Source: an uncultured Collinsella sp.
GTDB lineage: Bacteria; Actinomycetota; Coriobacteriia; Coriobacteriales; Coriobacteriaceae
Reading direction: 5' to 3'
Assembly (NCBI GenBank): GCA_900551665.1
Contig: URWW01000029.1
Location: 1-22,928, forward strand
Length of the DNA stretch: 22,928 bases
Within the stretch, counting starts at the first letter, position 1. Each line of letters opens with the position of its first letter. The position numbers and the translations under genes were made by a program. Below, one piece after another: positions 1 through 6,411 of the stretch. The notes under the pieces were generated by a model. That model did not search any database, was not told the origin of the DNA, and saw only the letters and a list, made by a program, of their open reading frames with translations.

Positions 1-2
1 CC

Positions 3-1070
3 ACCCCCGAGTCTCCCGATCTGTGGCGCCATCTGCGCAACACGGTCGATTCCGGCAGGCGCCAGATGGTGATGGAGGTGTCCAGCCAGGCGCTCAAGTA
101 CGATCGGGTCCTGGGGCTGCGCTTCGACATCGGCTGCTTTCTGAACATCGGCCGCGACCACATCTCCGGAGTCGAGCACGCGGATTTCGAGGATTACTTC
201 AGCTCCAAGCTGCGCCTGTTCGAGCAGTGCGGAACTGCGGTCGTCAACCTTCGCACCGACCATGTGGAGCGCGTGCTGGAGGCGGCTGCCGCTGCCGATC
301 GTCTGGTCACATTCGGCGTCGACGATGAGGCGGATGGCCGCCGGGTTCGCGCGGGCGCTTCGGGGGAGGGGGCCCGTGATGCGGATTACATCGCGGAGCG
401 CGTGGCTCCCACGGCACGCGGCCTGGCATTCGACGTGCGCGAGCGCGGGTCGGAACGTGTCGAGCACATCGAGCTCGGCATGCCCGGGCTTTTCAACGTC
501 GACAACGCTCTGGCCGCGATCGCGATGGCGCGCCAGCTCGGCGTGGGGTACGACGCCATCGCGCGGGGGCTTGGGGAGTTGAGGGTCCCCGGCCGCATGG
601 AGCTGGTTCCCTCCGTGGACGGACATGTGCTGGCGATCGTCGATTACGCCCATAACGAGCTGTCTTTCGAAGCCCTATTCTCCTCCGTCAAGGCGGAGTA
701 TCCCGAGCGCCGCGTGGTCGCCCTGTTCGGTGCGCCCGGCGGAAAGGCCCATGAGCGCCGCGAGGCCCTGCCGCGCGTCGCCGGCGCCTATGCCGACCAT
801 ATCGTCTACACCGAAGAGGATCCGGCCCACGACCGTGTGGAGGACATCTGCTCCGAATTGGCGTCCAACACGCCCGATGGCGTCTCATACGAGGTGATTT
901 TGGATCGAGAGGAGGCCGTCGCCCGGGTCCTCGAGACCGCTTTGGAGGACGACCGCCCCTCCGTCGTCCTGCTTCTCGCCAAGGGCGACGAGACCCGTCA
1001 GCACCGTGGAGACGAGTACCCGGAGGTCAAGAGCGACTTGGCGCTCGCTCGCGAGATACTGGGCGCCTAG
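3..1070 (+). CDS. murE: MurE-like UDP-N-acetylmuramyl-tripeptide synthetase, 5'-truncated by window edge
   Basis: This is the central and C-terminal part of a Mur ligase, which adds the third amino acid of the peptidoglycan stem peptide to UDP-MurNAc-dipeptide in the cytoplasm using ATP. The frame is already open at base 3 (TPESPDLW), so the real start and the P-loop lie outside the window. Seen: MVMEVSSQAL, typical of the MurE central domain; a FNVDNALAAIAMA stretch; and a C-terminal ligase domain beginning with DYAHNELSFEALF. The C-terminal motifs (FGAPGGKAHERRE, TEEDPAH, AKGDETRQ) resemble the divergent MurE of streptococci more than the E. coli form with DNPR and GKGHE. In canonical MurE, DNPR selects meso-diaminopimelate; here the place appears to be taken by EDPA, so lysine or another non-DAP residue is the likelier substrate (inference). 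It ends in TAG at 1068-1070. A MurE-like protein with another role is possible. Confidence 0.85.
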   Translation, partial: TPESPDLWRHLRNTVDSGRRQMVMEVSSQALKYDRVLGLRFDIGCFLNIGRDHISGVEHADFEDYFSSKLRLFEQCGTAVVNLRTDHVERVLEAAAAADRLVTFGVDDEADGRRVRAGASGEGARDADYIAERVAPTARGLAFDVRERGSERVEHIELGMPGLFNVDNALAAIAMARQLGVGYDAIARGLGELRVPGRMELVPSVDGHVLAIVDYAHNELSFEALFSSVKAEYPERRVVALFGAPGGKAHERREALPRVAGAYADHIVYTEEDPAHDRVEDICSELASNTPDGVSYEVILDREEAVARVLETALEDDRPSVVLLLAKGDETRQHRGDEYPEVKSDLALAREILGA

Positions 1071-1093
1071 CCCGTCGCTCGAACGGCGGAGCA

Positions 1094-1140
1094 CCTGAAT
1101 CGGGCGCCCTCGCTCTCGGGCCGGCTTCAGGCCGTACAAT
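1094..1140 (+). promoter_or_regulatory. Putative promoter of the DUF362 gene, with a dyad over the -35 region
   Basis: A good -10 hexamer TACAAT lies at 1135-1140, 38 bases before the preferred ATG at 1179. No convincing -35 is seen 17 bases upstream. Instead the arms CCTGAA (1094-1099) and TTCAGG (1126-1131) form an inverted repeat across that position. It has no T-run, so it is not an obvious terminator of the preceding gene and could be an operator. Confidence 0.4.
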
Positions 1141-1178
1141 TGTAAGTGCACATCAGCCGGCAAGAGAAAGAGGGTCTC

Positions 1179-2387
1179 ATGGCCACCGAGAGCGCCGCAT
1201 CCAACACGCCCGCCAAGGTCTACTACACCAACCTGCGCACGCACGGTCGCGAGAGCCAACTCGATAAGCTCAAACGGCTCATCCGCCGGGCGGGGATCGA
1301 GCAGATCGACTTCGAGAACAAGTTTGTCGCCATCAAGATTCACTTCGGCGAGCTGGGCAACCTGTCGTTCCTGCGGCCCAACTACGCCCGGGCCGTTGCG
1401 GACGTGGTCAAGGAGCTGGGCGGCAAGCCCTTCCTCACCGACTGCAATACCCTGTATGTGGGCAGCCGCAAGAACGCGCTCGAGCACATCGACTGCGCAT
1501 ATCAGAACGGCTTCACGCCGTACGCCACCGGTTGCCAGGTCATCATCGCAGATGGCCTCAAGGGCACCGACGAGACGCTCGTCCCGGTGAAAAACGGCGA
1601 GTACGTGCGGGAGGCGAAGATCGGCCATGCACTCATGGACGCCGATATCGTGATCTCGCTCACGCACTTCAAGGGGCACGAGCAGGCGGGCTTCGGCGGT
1701 TGCATGAAGAACCTCGGCATGGGCGGCGGCAGCCGTGCCGGCAAGATGGAGCAGCATGCGGCGGGCAAGCCGAGCGTCGCGCCCGACCTGTGCGTAGGCT
1801 GCCATGCCTGCGAGCGCATCTGCGCCCACGGCGCCGTGAGCTTCCCCGACGCGCGCGAGCGCGAGCTCAAGAACGGAAAGGTCGTCGAGACCGCCGTCGC
1901 GCGCATCGACCACGACCGCTGCGTGGGTTGCGGACGCTGCATCGGCGCGTGCAACCAGGACGCCATCGAGCCCGATTACGATGCCGCGGCCGATGCGCTC
2001 AACTGCAAGATCGCAGAGTACACGCAGGCCATCGTCCAGGACCGTCCGAGCTTCCACATCTCCCTCGCCATCGATGTGAGCCCTAACTGCGATTGCCACG
2101 CCGAGAACGACACGCCCATCGTGCCCGACATCGGCATGTTCGCGAGCTTCGACCCCGTCGCGATCGATCAGGCCTGCATCGACATGGCGCTCGCCATGCC
2201 CGCGATGCCCGACACCGTGCTGACCGAGATGCGTGCCAAGCTCGAGGCGGCGGGCGAGGTGCCGGAGTACTGTCGGCACGACCACTTCAACATGACGCAT
2301 CCGGACACCAATTGGCGCTCCATGATCGAGCACGGCGAGAAGATCGGTCTGGGCACGAGCGAGTACGAGCTCATCGTGGTGAAGTAG
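1179..2387 (+). CDS. DUF362 domain protein with two 4Fe-4S ferredoxin motifs
   Basis: A 402-residue cytoplasmic iron-sulfur protein. The N-terminal ~195 residues and the C-terminal ~130 residues match the DUF362 family pattern (KIHFGELGN, ISLTHFKGHEQAGFGGCMKNLGMG). Between them is a bacterial dicluster ferredoxin segment: CVGCHACERIC with Cys205, 208, 211 and 215, and CVGCGRCIGAC with Cys248, 251, 254 and 258. Both clusters therefore have complete Cys-x2-Cys-x2-Cys-x3-Cys ligand sets. The biochemical role of DUF362 proteins is not established; electron transfer is the safe inference. The frame is open from a GTG at 1146, but that lies only 6 bases after a TACAAT -10 box. The ATG at 1179 follows a purine-rich AGAGGG ribosome site, so I chose it. 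The gene appears monocistronic and is followed directly by the repeat island. Confidence 0.9.
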   Translation: MATESAASNTPAKVYYTNLRTHGRESQLDKLKRLIRRAGIEQIDFENKFVAIKIHFGELGNLSFLRPNYARAVADVVKELGGKPFLTDCNTLYVGSRKNALEHIDCAYQNGFTPYATGCQVIIADGLKGTDETLVPVKNGEYVREAKIGHALMDADIVISLTHFKGHEQAGFGGCMKNLGMGGGSRAGKMEQHAAGKPSVAPDLCVGCHACERICAHGAVSFPDARERELKNGKVVETAVARIDHDRCVGCGRCIGACNQDAIEPDYDAAADALNCKIAEYTQAIVQDRPSFHISLAIDVSPNCDCHAENDTPIVPDIGMFASFDPVAIDQACIDMALAMPAMPDTVLTEMRAKLEAAGEVPEYCRHDHFNMTHPDTNWRSMIEHGEKIGLGTSEYELIVVK

Positions 2388-2873
2388 CTCGGGTGCTTGG
2401 TGCCTGGGACTTGGAGTTTGGGATTCGAACCTTCAAACTGGGATTTGGAAACACGAGAATGGTCGCGATTTGCCAGGCTGCGGCAGCGTGGCATTTTGCG
2501 ACCATTTCTTTGCTTGCTGGCAGATGGAAATGGTCGCAATTATCCTGGCTGTTGCACAGTGGCAATTCCCGACCGCTTTTCGATGGCAGGGCACATGATA
2601 ATGGTCGTAATTCACCAGACTGATACACGGTGGTGGATTGCGACCGTTTTGTTGAACCTGATTCGACTATAAAGTGCCGTCTGCCGTCAAATAAAGGACT
2701 CTCGCCGATTGATTACAGGGTGTCAGTAAATAGTTATACCAATCTAAGCTGGGCGGTCAGTTTCTGGTTAGATAAGGGATAGAAGAATAGTCCACACTTC
2801 CTGGTACGGTTGATGTTCAGTCAGCTGTCGGCGTATAAGCCGAAGCCGTGATTGCCAAAAGGGAGGGTTGGAA
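2388..2873. other. 486-bp gene-free stretch: left hairpin array plus AT-rich leader of the AbiEi-like gene
   Basis: Three parts are visible. At 2388-2457 is a decayed stretch of TGGGA/TTGGA-like words that partly aligns with the 71-bp repeat and may be a degenerate unit. At 2458-2673 are three clear 71-bp units. At 2674-2873 is a noticeably AT-richer leader without repeats. It holds a possible weak promoter (ATTACA at 2712-2717, TATACC at 2735-2740, 17-base spacer) and a short TCGGC/GCCGA hairpin near 2828-2843, ending in a good ribosome site GGAGGG at 2862-2867. No tRNA, ORF with coding character or insertion-sequence end is seen. Confidence 0.6.
2458..2673. repeat. Left array: three tandem 71-bp hairpin repeat units
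   Basis: The motif GGTCG begins units at 2461, 2532 and 2603, exactly 71 bases apart. Each unit is a 43-base imperfect dyad (about 15-base arms, 13-base centre) followed by a ~28-base linker that starts T-rich (ATTTCTTTG, GCTTTTCG, GTTTTGTTG). Unit 1 pairs 13 of 15 positions. Unit 2 is degenerate, about 9 of 15. Unit 3 (2603-2617 with 2631-2645) pairs all 15 positions if two G-U pairs are allowed. Unit 1 is nearly identical to a unit of the right array at 4152. The same family therefore lies on both sides of the AbiEi-like gene, in the same orientation. Confidence 0.9.
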
Positions 2874-3938
2874 ATGAGTGAAAAAAATGACAATGAGATA
2901 GGACAATTGCTAGACGGAGCCGAACGGGCAGGCCGCTGCCTATTCGCGCCTGAAGGCGCCTTGCGCCGTGCGTGTCGAAGGCGGGTTCTATCGGGTCAAC
3001 TCGACTCTCCGCATCCGGGGCTGTTTGTGAGGCAGGGTTATTGGGACGCCTTGAATGCCAATCAAAGGGTTCTCCACGTTATACGCGGCCTTGCTAACTT
3101 ACATCCCGCGTGGGTTTTCTGCTTCGCGTCGGCGGCTGCTGTTCATGGGCTGGAGACCTCTTATTTGCTTGCAAACGAGGTGCATGTGATCGCTCGGCAT
3201 GCGAGTCCTGCTGCGAGAAAGGGCGAGGCGGTGAGATCAGGCTATCGGGTGATTTACCATGCTCTGTCAGTGCGCGACGAGGATATTGAGCGGATTGATG
3301 GTGTGGCGGTTACGGCGTTTGATCGGACGGTGTTCGATTGCGTGAGGATCCTGAGCTTTCCGTTGGGTTTGGCCATTGCAGATTCCGCCTTGAGAAGAGG
3401 TGGTTGTTCGAGAGACGAGGTCCTTGAACACGCTTTGAGCCTCTGGCCGGGATGTGTGGGCGCGGCTCGCTTTGCAACCGTGATGCGCTGGGCGAATCCG
3501 CTCAGCGAGAACGGGGGAGAATCTTATGCCCGTGCAATCATGCTGGAAAATGGAGTGGCAGAGCCAGAGCTACAGTATGAATACGTTGATCGGATTGACC
3601 CTGCGTATTCGTATCGGGTTGATTGCCGTTGGGAAATGAAGGGCGCCCTGGATGTGGGTGGCGAACTTGACGGGATTGAGAAGACGAGCAGTCCGGAGAT
3701 GCTGCGAGGAAAGTCGGCACAGGAGGCATTGCGTAAAGAGAGGGAGCGGGAGTCGCGTCTTGCGCTGGATGTGAGACTCGCTCGATTCACATTTGCTGAG
3801 GCGAGGGCGGTGAAGCCGCTCATTCAGCTGTTGGATGCGTTTGGCGTGCCGCGGGGAATACCTTGTCCGGAGTTGACATTGCTGCGTGATGCTTCGGCCG
3901 TTGGGCCGAGGTATTCGATGTACGCCGAACTTCGATAG
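2874..3938 (+). CDS. Solitary AbiEi-like / DUF559-like protein between hairpin arrays
   Basis: A 354-residue protein resembling actinobacterial proteins annotated as type IV toxin-antitoxin AbiEi-family with a DUF559 (Vsr-like) C-terminus. Seen: an N-terminal winged-helix-like segment (residues ~5-55, ending HPGLFVRQGYW); FASAAAVHGLE, the usual SAAxLHGL motif; VTAFDRTVFDCVR, the usual TxxxRTxxDxxR motif; and a C-terminal nuclease-like core with YRVDCRW (Asp250) and GGELDGIEK (Glu264, Asp266, Lys270). Family pattern suggests DNA binding plus a PD-(D/E)xK-like fold; activity is not shown. No AbiEii nucleotidyltransferase toxin lies beside it. An in-frame TTG at 2868 overlaps the ribosome site GGAGGG (2862-2867), so the ATG at 2874 is preferred. 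Base composition is visibly lower in GC, with more A/T-ending codons than neighbours, which suggests transfer. It stands alone, bracketed by the 71-bp arrays. Confidence 0.7.
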   Translation: MSEKNDNEIGQLLDGAERAGRCLFAPEGALRRACRRRVLSGQLDSPHPGLFVRQGYWDALNANQRVLHVIRGLANLHPAWVFCFASAAAVHGLETSYLLANEVHVIARHASPAARKGEAVRSGYRVIYHALSVRDEDIERIDGVAVTAFDRTVFDCVRILSFPLGLAIADSALRRGGCSRDEVLEHALSLWPGCVGAARFATVMRWANPLSENGGESYARAIMLENGVAEPELQYEYVDRIDPAYSYRVDCRWEMKGALDVGGELDGIEKTSSPEMLRGKSAQEALRKERERESRLALDVRLARFTFAEARAVKPLIQLLDAFGVPRGIPCPELTLLRDASAVGPRYSMYAELR

Positions 3939-4009
3939 GTGTGAGCGCTCGTATCGGGGGCTTTACGTCAATGGCGGATCGGGATGGCGGGCGTTCCCAT
4001 TTGGCGTTT

Positions 4010-4435
4010 TGTCGGGAAGCGCTGGGTTGGGGCAGCGCGGCATGTTTCGACCGTTTGCTTGCGTGGATGTGTGCCGGTGTGGCCGGGAAATGTCAGGTTA
4101 TCGCAGCGAGGCAATTCCCGACCATTTTGTAGCTCGGCGGCATGTAGGAATGGTCGCGATCTGCCAGGCTGCGGCAGCGTGGCATTTTGCGACCATTATT
4201 TAGTTGGAGACCGAGCGGAAACGGTCGCGATCTGCCAGGCAGTGACAGCGTGGCATTTTGCGACCAAATGTTTGGTGCGAGCGGATTGGAAATGGTCGGA
4301 AATTGCCAGGCTGTAACGGAGGGGAATTTCCCAACCGTTTTTTAGCGGGATGGCGTATAAAAATGGTCGTGATTTGCCTGGCTGTCGCACGGAGGCAAAT
4401 CACGACCGCTTCTGGGCGAGATGGCATAAGCTTTG
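4010..4435. repeat. Right array: six tandem 71-bp hairpin repeat units
   Basis: Units start at 4010 (TGTCGGG), 4081 (GGCCGGG), 4152, 4223, 4294 and 4365 (all GGTCG), each exactly 71 bases apart. Each has a 43-base dyad and a 28-base linker, most beginning T-rich (GTTTGC, ATTTTG, ATTATTTAG, GTTTTTTAG). The last unit has a perfect 14-bp stem, 4365-4378 with 4394-4407, around a 15-base loop. By hand, the arms pair at roughly 11, 12, 13, 13, 10 and 14 of 15 positions (allowing G-U). The arm sequences differ between units (GGTCGCGA, GGTCGGAA, GGTCGTGA, GGCCGGGA), yet the partner arm often changes with them. This is not a CRISPR array: the conserved part is the dyad and there is no unique 30-40 base spacer. 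Confidence 0.9.
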
Positions 4436-4437
4436 CC

Positions 4438-4545
4438 GTTTGCGGGGCGCCCGACGTCTGCAGAGCGCCCGAGGTTTGCAGAGCGCCCGGCGTCTGCGGG
4501 GTGCCCGAGGTTTGCGGGGTGCCCGGTGTCTGCAGAGCTCCCGAC
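4438..4545. repeat. 18-bp minisatellite, six units
   Basis: Six head-to-tail 18-mers run 4438-4455, 4456-4473, 4474-4491, 4492-4509, 4510-4527 and 4528-4545. Consensus is GTYTGCRGRGYGCCCGRN, with a 36-bp higher-order alternation of GTCTGC and GTTTGC starts. The last unit forms the left arm of a 9-bp perfect inverted repeat GTCTGCAGA / TCTGCAGAC (4528-4536 with 4553-4561), whose inner part also pairs (CCCG/CGGG). This may be the hairpin from which the tandem units were copied. It lies immediately after the stop codon of the minus-strand gene. Confidence 0.85.
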
Positions 4546-4561
4546 CGGGCTTTCTGCAGAC
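4528..4561 (-). terminator. Possible hairpin terminator after the phospholipase-like gene
   Basis: The 34-base inverted repeat GTCTGCAGA...TCTGCAGAC has a 9-bp outer stem and an inner CCCG/CGGG pairing. It begins 2 bases beyond the TAG stop (minus strand, 4563-4565). No T-run follows on the minus strand, so intrinsic termination is only a guess from position and stem strength. Confidence 0.35.
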
Positions 4562-4562
4562 G

Positions 4563-5507
4563 CTATTCCTCGCGGTCGAACTCCTCGTTCGCGTCGAGGG
4601 GGCGTCCGGAATAGTTCACATGCTCGGTCACGGCTCCCATGTCGCCGGTTTCGATGAAACGGCAGGCCGCTTGGGCGTAATCGTCCAAGGCACGGTTGAA
4701 GACATCGGGGAATGCCTCGGTGCTCTCAGCCTCGGAGAACGGGTTGCGCCAGGGCTTGTGCTCCAGGTTGCCGCACGCGGAGGGGGCCTCGGCGGTGACG
4801 CGGTGGGCGAGGGACTGCAGCAGGGAGTAGTCGTTCACCAGGCCCTCGAGGCGACCGAGCACATCGGAGCGCATGGATCCCGCGGGTTCGATCAGGCGGT
4901 AGACGAGCTGCATGTCCGCCACGGCTCCGCCGTATTCGTTGGCGGCAACGTCCATGCCGTAGACGCTTTTGGCCATGAAGCTCACGAGTGCTCCGGCGAC
5001 CTTGTCGATGCGCGGATTGCTGGAGACCTCGCCCACGGGTGGGAACTCGGCAATGGTGGCGCCGTTGCGCTTGAGCTGCAGCATGAGCAGGTCGAGGTCG
5101 CTTTCGATCACGGCGTGCACTTGGCTGCCAGCGCCGGTGAGGTCCGGATCCGCCTCCTGGATGCCCCATTGCTGCGCATAGACGAAGGGGTGCGCGTTGC
5201 GGTCGAGCACGTAATGGGAGAGCATGCCCAGCGTCCAGGCACGGCCCACGCCGGAATCGGAGGGCTGCAGGCGCGAGACGCCTTCGTGCAGCGCGGCGAA
5301 CTGGCGGGACATGCGGCTGCGGTGCATGACGCGTGCGAGCTCCATGCAGGTCCCCATGTTCGGCGTCCTGAAGCGGAAGAAGAACGGGTCGGGGCCCTGA
5401 TTGGCCAGCAGGAAGGCGGAGCGCTCGTCTTCGTTCGTGATGATTCCCTCGGGCAGGCGCTCGATGCTCTCCTCGCCGAAGAGGCGATGGGTGATCAATG
5501 CGGGCAT
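4563..5507 (-). CDS. Zinc-dependent phospholipase C-like protein (PF00882-type)
   Basis: A 314-residue protein with the N-terminal pattern of the Zn-dependent phospholipase C / S1-P1-like helical fold. Candidate zinc ligands seen are His7 (MPALITHRLFG), Asp40 (NQGPDPFFF), and His98, Asp102 and His106 in LSHYVLDRNAHPF. There is no signal peptide, so unlike secreted clostridial toxins it is probably cytoplasmic; such short non-secreted homologues are common in Firmicutes and Coriobacteriia and lack a proven substrate. The frame extends upstream to 5597. The ATG at 5507 has an AAAGGAGAT ribosome site 3-4 bases before it, and the family similarity begins exactly there, so I chose that start. It is divergent from the ABC operon and its 3' end touches the minisatellite. 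Its activity is uncertain; the family assignment is fairly firm. Confidence 0.8.
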   Translation of the reverse strand: MPALITHRLFGEESIERLPEGIITNEDERSAFLLANQGPDPFFFRFRTPNMGTCMELARVMHRSRMSRQFAALHEGVSRLQPSDSGVGRAWTLGMLSHYVLDRNAHPFVYAQQWGIQEADPDLTGAGSQVHAVIESDLDLLMLQLKRNGATIAEFPPVGEVSSNPRIDKVAGALVSFMAKSVYGMDVAANEYGGAVADMQLVYRLIEPAGSMRSDVLGRLEGLVNDYSLLQSLAHRVTAEAPSACGNLEHKPWRNPFSEAESTEAFPDVFNRALDDYAQAACRFIETGDMGAVTEHVNYSGRPLDANEEFDREE

Positions 5508-5539
5508 GCGATCTCCTTTGAAGTGCGTACAACTGTCGC

Positions 5540-5567
5540 ATATTATGCCCAGCTCGCGTCGGCGCAA
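5540..5567 (-). promoter_or_regulatory. Possible minus-strand promoter of the phospholipase-like gene
   Basis: Read on the minus strand, TTGCGC (5567-5562) is followed after 16 bases by TAATAT (5545-5540), about 32 bases before the start codon. The fit is only moderate, and this is one of several possible pairings in this intergenic region. Confidence 0.3.
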
Positions 5568-5600
5568 TCGCGCAAATGAAGTGGTTTTGAGGACCAAAGA

Positions 5601-5630
5601 TTGCGCCTACCTGGGAAAATGGGGTATAAC
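5601..5630 (+). promoter_or_regulatory. Promoter of the amino acid ABC transporter operon
   Basis: TTGCGC (5601-5606) and TATAAC (5625-5630) are separated by 18 bases and lie 35 bases before the first ATG of the operon. A ribosome site GAGGGGGG follows before 5665. It fits a housekeeping sigma promoter. Confidence 0.6.
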
Positions 5631-5664
5631 AGGCACTTGTTCGAGAAAATGAGGGGGGAATCGC

Positions 5665-6396
5665 ATGGCCAATATGATCGAAATCCGCGGCCTGAATAAG
5701 TACTTCGGCGATCTGCACGTCTTGAAGGACATCGACCTCACGGTCGAGGAGGGCGAGAAGGTCGTCATCATCGGCCCGTCCGGCTCCGGCAAGTCCACGC
5801 TCATCCGCTGCGTGGACTATCTCGAGGAGCCTACCAGCGGCGAGGTCATCATCGACGGTACGCCGCTCACCAAGAAGAACCACCTGGAGATGGCCCGCAC
5901 GTACAGCTCCATGGTGTTCCAGCAGTTTAACCTGTACCCCAACATGACGGTGCTCGGCAATCTCACGCTCGCGCCCATCAAGCTGCAGAAGAAGTCCAAG
6001 GAGGAGGCCGTCGAGGCCGCCATGGTCGCGCTCAGGCGCGTCGGTCTGGCGCATAAGGCCGGCGAGTTCCCCCAGAACCTCTCCGGTGGCCAGCAGCAGC
6101 GCGTGGCTATTGCCCGTGCGCTGTGCACCAAGCAGCCGATCATCCTGTTCGACGAGCCGACCTCCGCGCTCGATCCCGAGATGGTCCAGGAGGTGCTCGA
6201 CGTCATGATCGAGCTCGCGCAGGAGAACATCACCATGATCTGCGTGACGCACGAGATGGGCTTCGCGCGCCAGGTCGCCGATCGCGTCATCTTCATGGAC
6301 GACGGCCGCATCCTGGAGCAGGGCTCCCCGGAGCACTTCTTCGAGAACCCCGAGAACCCCCGCTGCCGCGACTTCCTCGCGAAGATCCTGCATTAG
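5665..6396 (+). CDS. Polar amino acid ABC transporter, ATP-binding protein (GlnQ/HisP type)
   Basis: A 243-residue ATPase that drives import from the cytoplasmic face of the membrane. All motor motifs are intact: Walker A GPSGSGKS (37-44), Q-loop FQQFNLYP (Gln86-87), signature LSGGQQQR (139-146), Walker B IILFDEP (159-165), D-loop SALDP and switch His196 (VTHEM). The FQQFNLYPNMTVLGN and THEMGFARQVADRVIFMD stretches are characteristic of the polar amino acid (PAAT) subfamily. The ATG follows GAGGGGGG by seven to eight bases. It is the first gene of a four-gene operon with a binding protein and two permeases, so the system is complete. The exact amino acid cannot be read from the ATPase. Confidence 0.95.
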   Translation: MANMIEIRGLNKYFGDLHVLKDIDLTVEEGEKVVIIGPSGSGKSTLIRCVDYLEEPTSGEVIIDGTPLTKKNHLEMARTYSSMVFQQFNLYPNMTVLGNLTLAPIKLQKKSKEEAVEAAMVALRRVGLAHKAGEFPQNLSGGQQQRVAIARALCTKQPIILFDEPTSALDPEMVQEVLDVMIELAQENITMICVTHEMGFARQVADRVIFMDDGRILEQGSPEHFFENPENPRCRDFLAKILH

Positions 6397-6411
6397 GGCG
6401 AGGGGGTGCAG

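Larger units (their letters stand above)
3939..4562. other. 624-bp gene-free stretch: right hairpin array and 18-bp minisatellite
   Basis: From left to right: 3939-4009, a spacer with only faint resemblance to the repeat; 4010-4435, six 71-bp hairpin units; 4438-4545, six 18-bp direct repeats; and 4528-4561, a long inverted repeat just beyond the stop codon of the minus-strand phospholipase-like gene. Open frames crossing this stretch arise from the repeats and show no start signal or family resemblance. Confidence 0.7.

Noticed and set aside
885..2333. Minus-strand open frame opposite the DUF362 gene
   Set aside because: Antisense shadow. The plus strand has two complete ferredoxin cysteine motifs and a promoter and ribosome site; the antisense translation has no recognisable domain.
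2410..2450. tRNA T-arm on the minus strand (GGTTCGAATCC word)
   Set aside because: The flanking bases do not form a 5-bp T-stem, and no anticodon or acceptor stem of a tRNA can be found around it. The word lies in a decayed TTGGA/TGGGA-rich stretch.
2458..4435. CRISPR array
   Set aside because: The repeats are regularly spaced, but the conserved part is a 43-base imperfect dyad with diverging arms and the 28-base linkers resemble each other. There are no identical repeats with unique spacers and no cas genes.
4350..5579. Plus-strand open frame through the minisatellite and opposite the phospholipase-like gene
   Set aside because: Its N-terminal part translates the 18-bp repeats and the rest is antisense to a gene with clear metal-ligand motifs and a good ribosome site.
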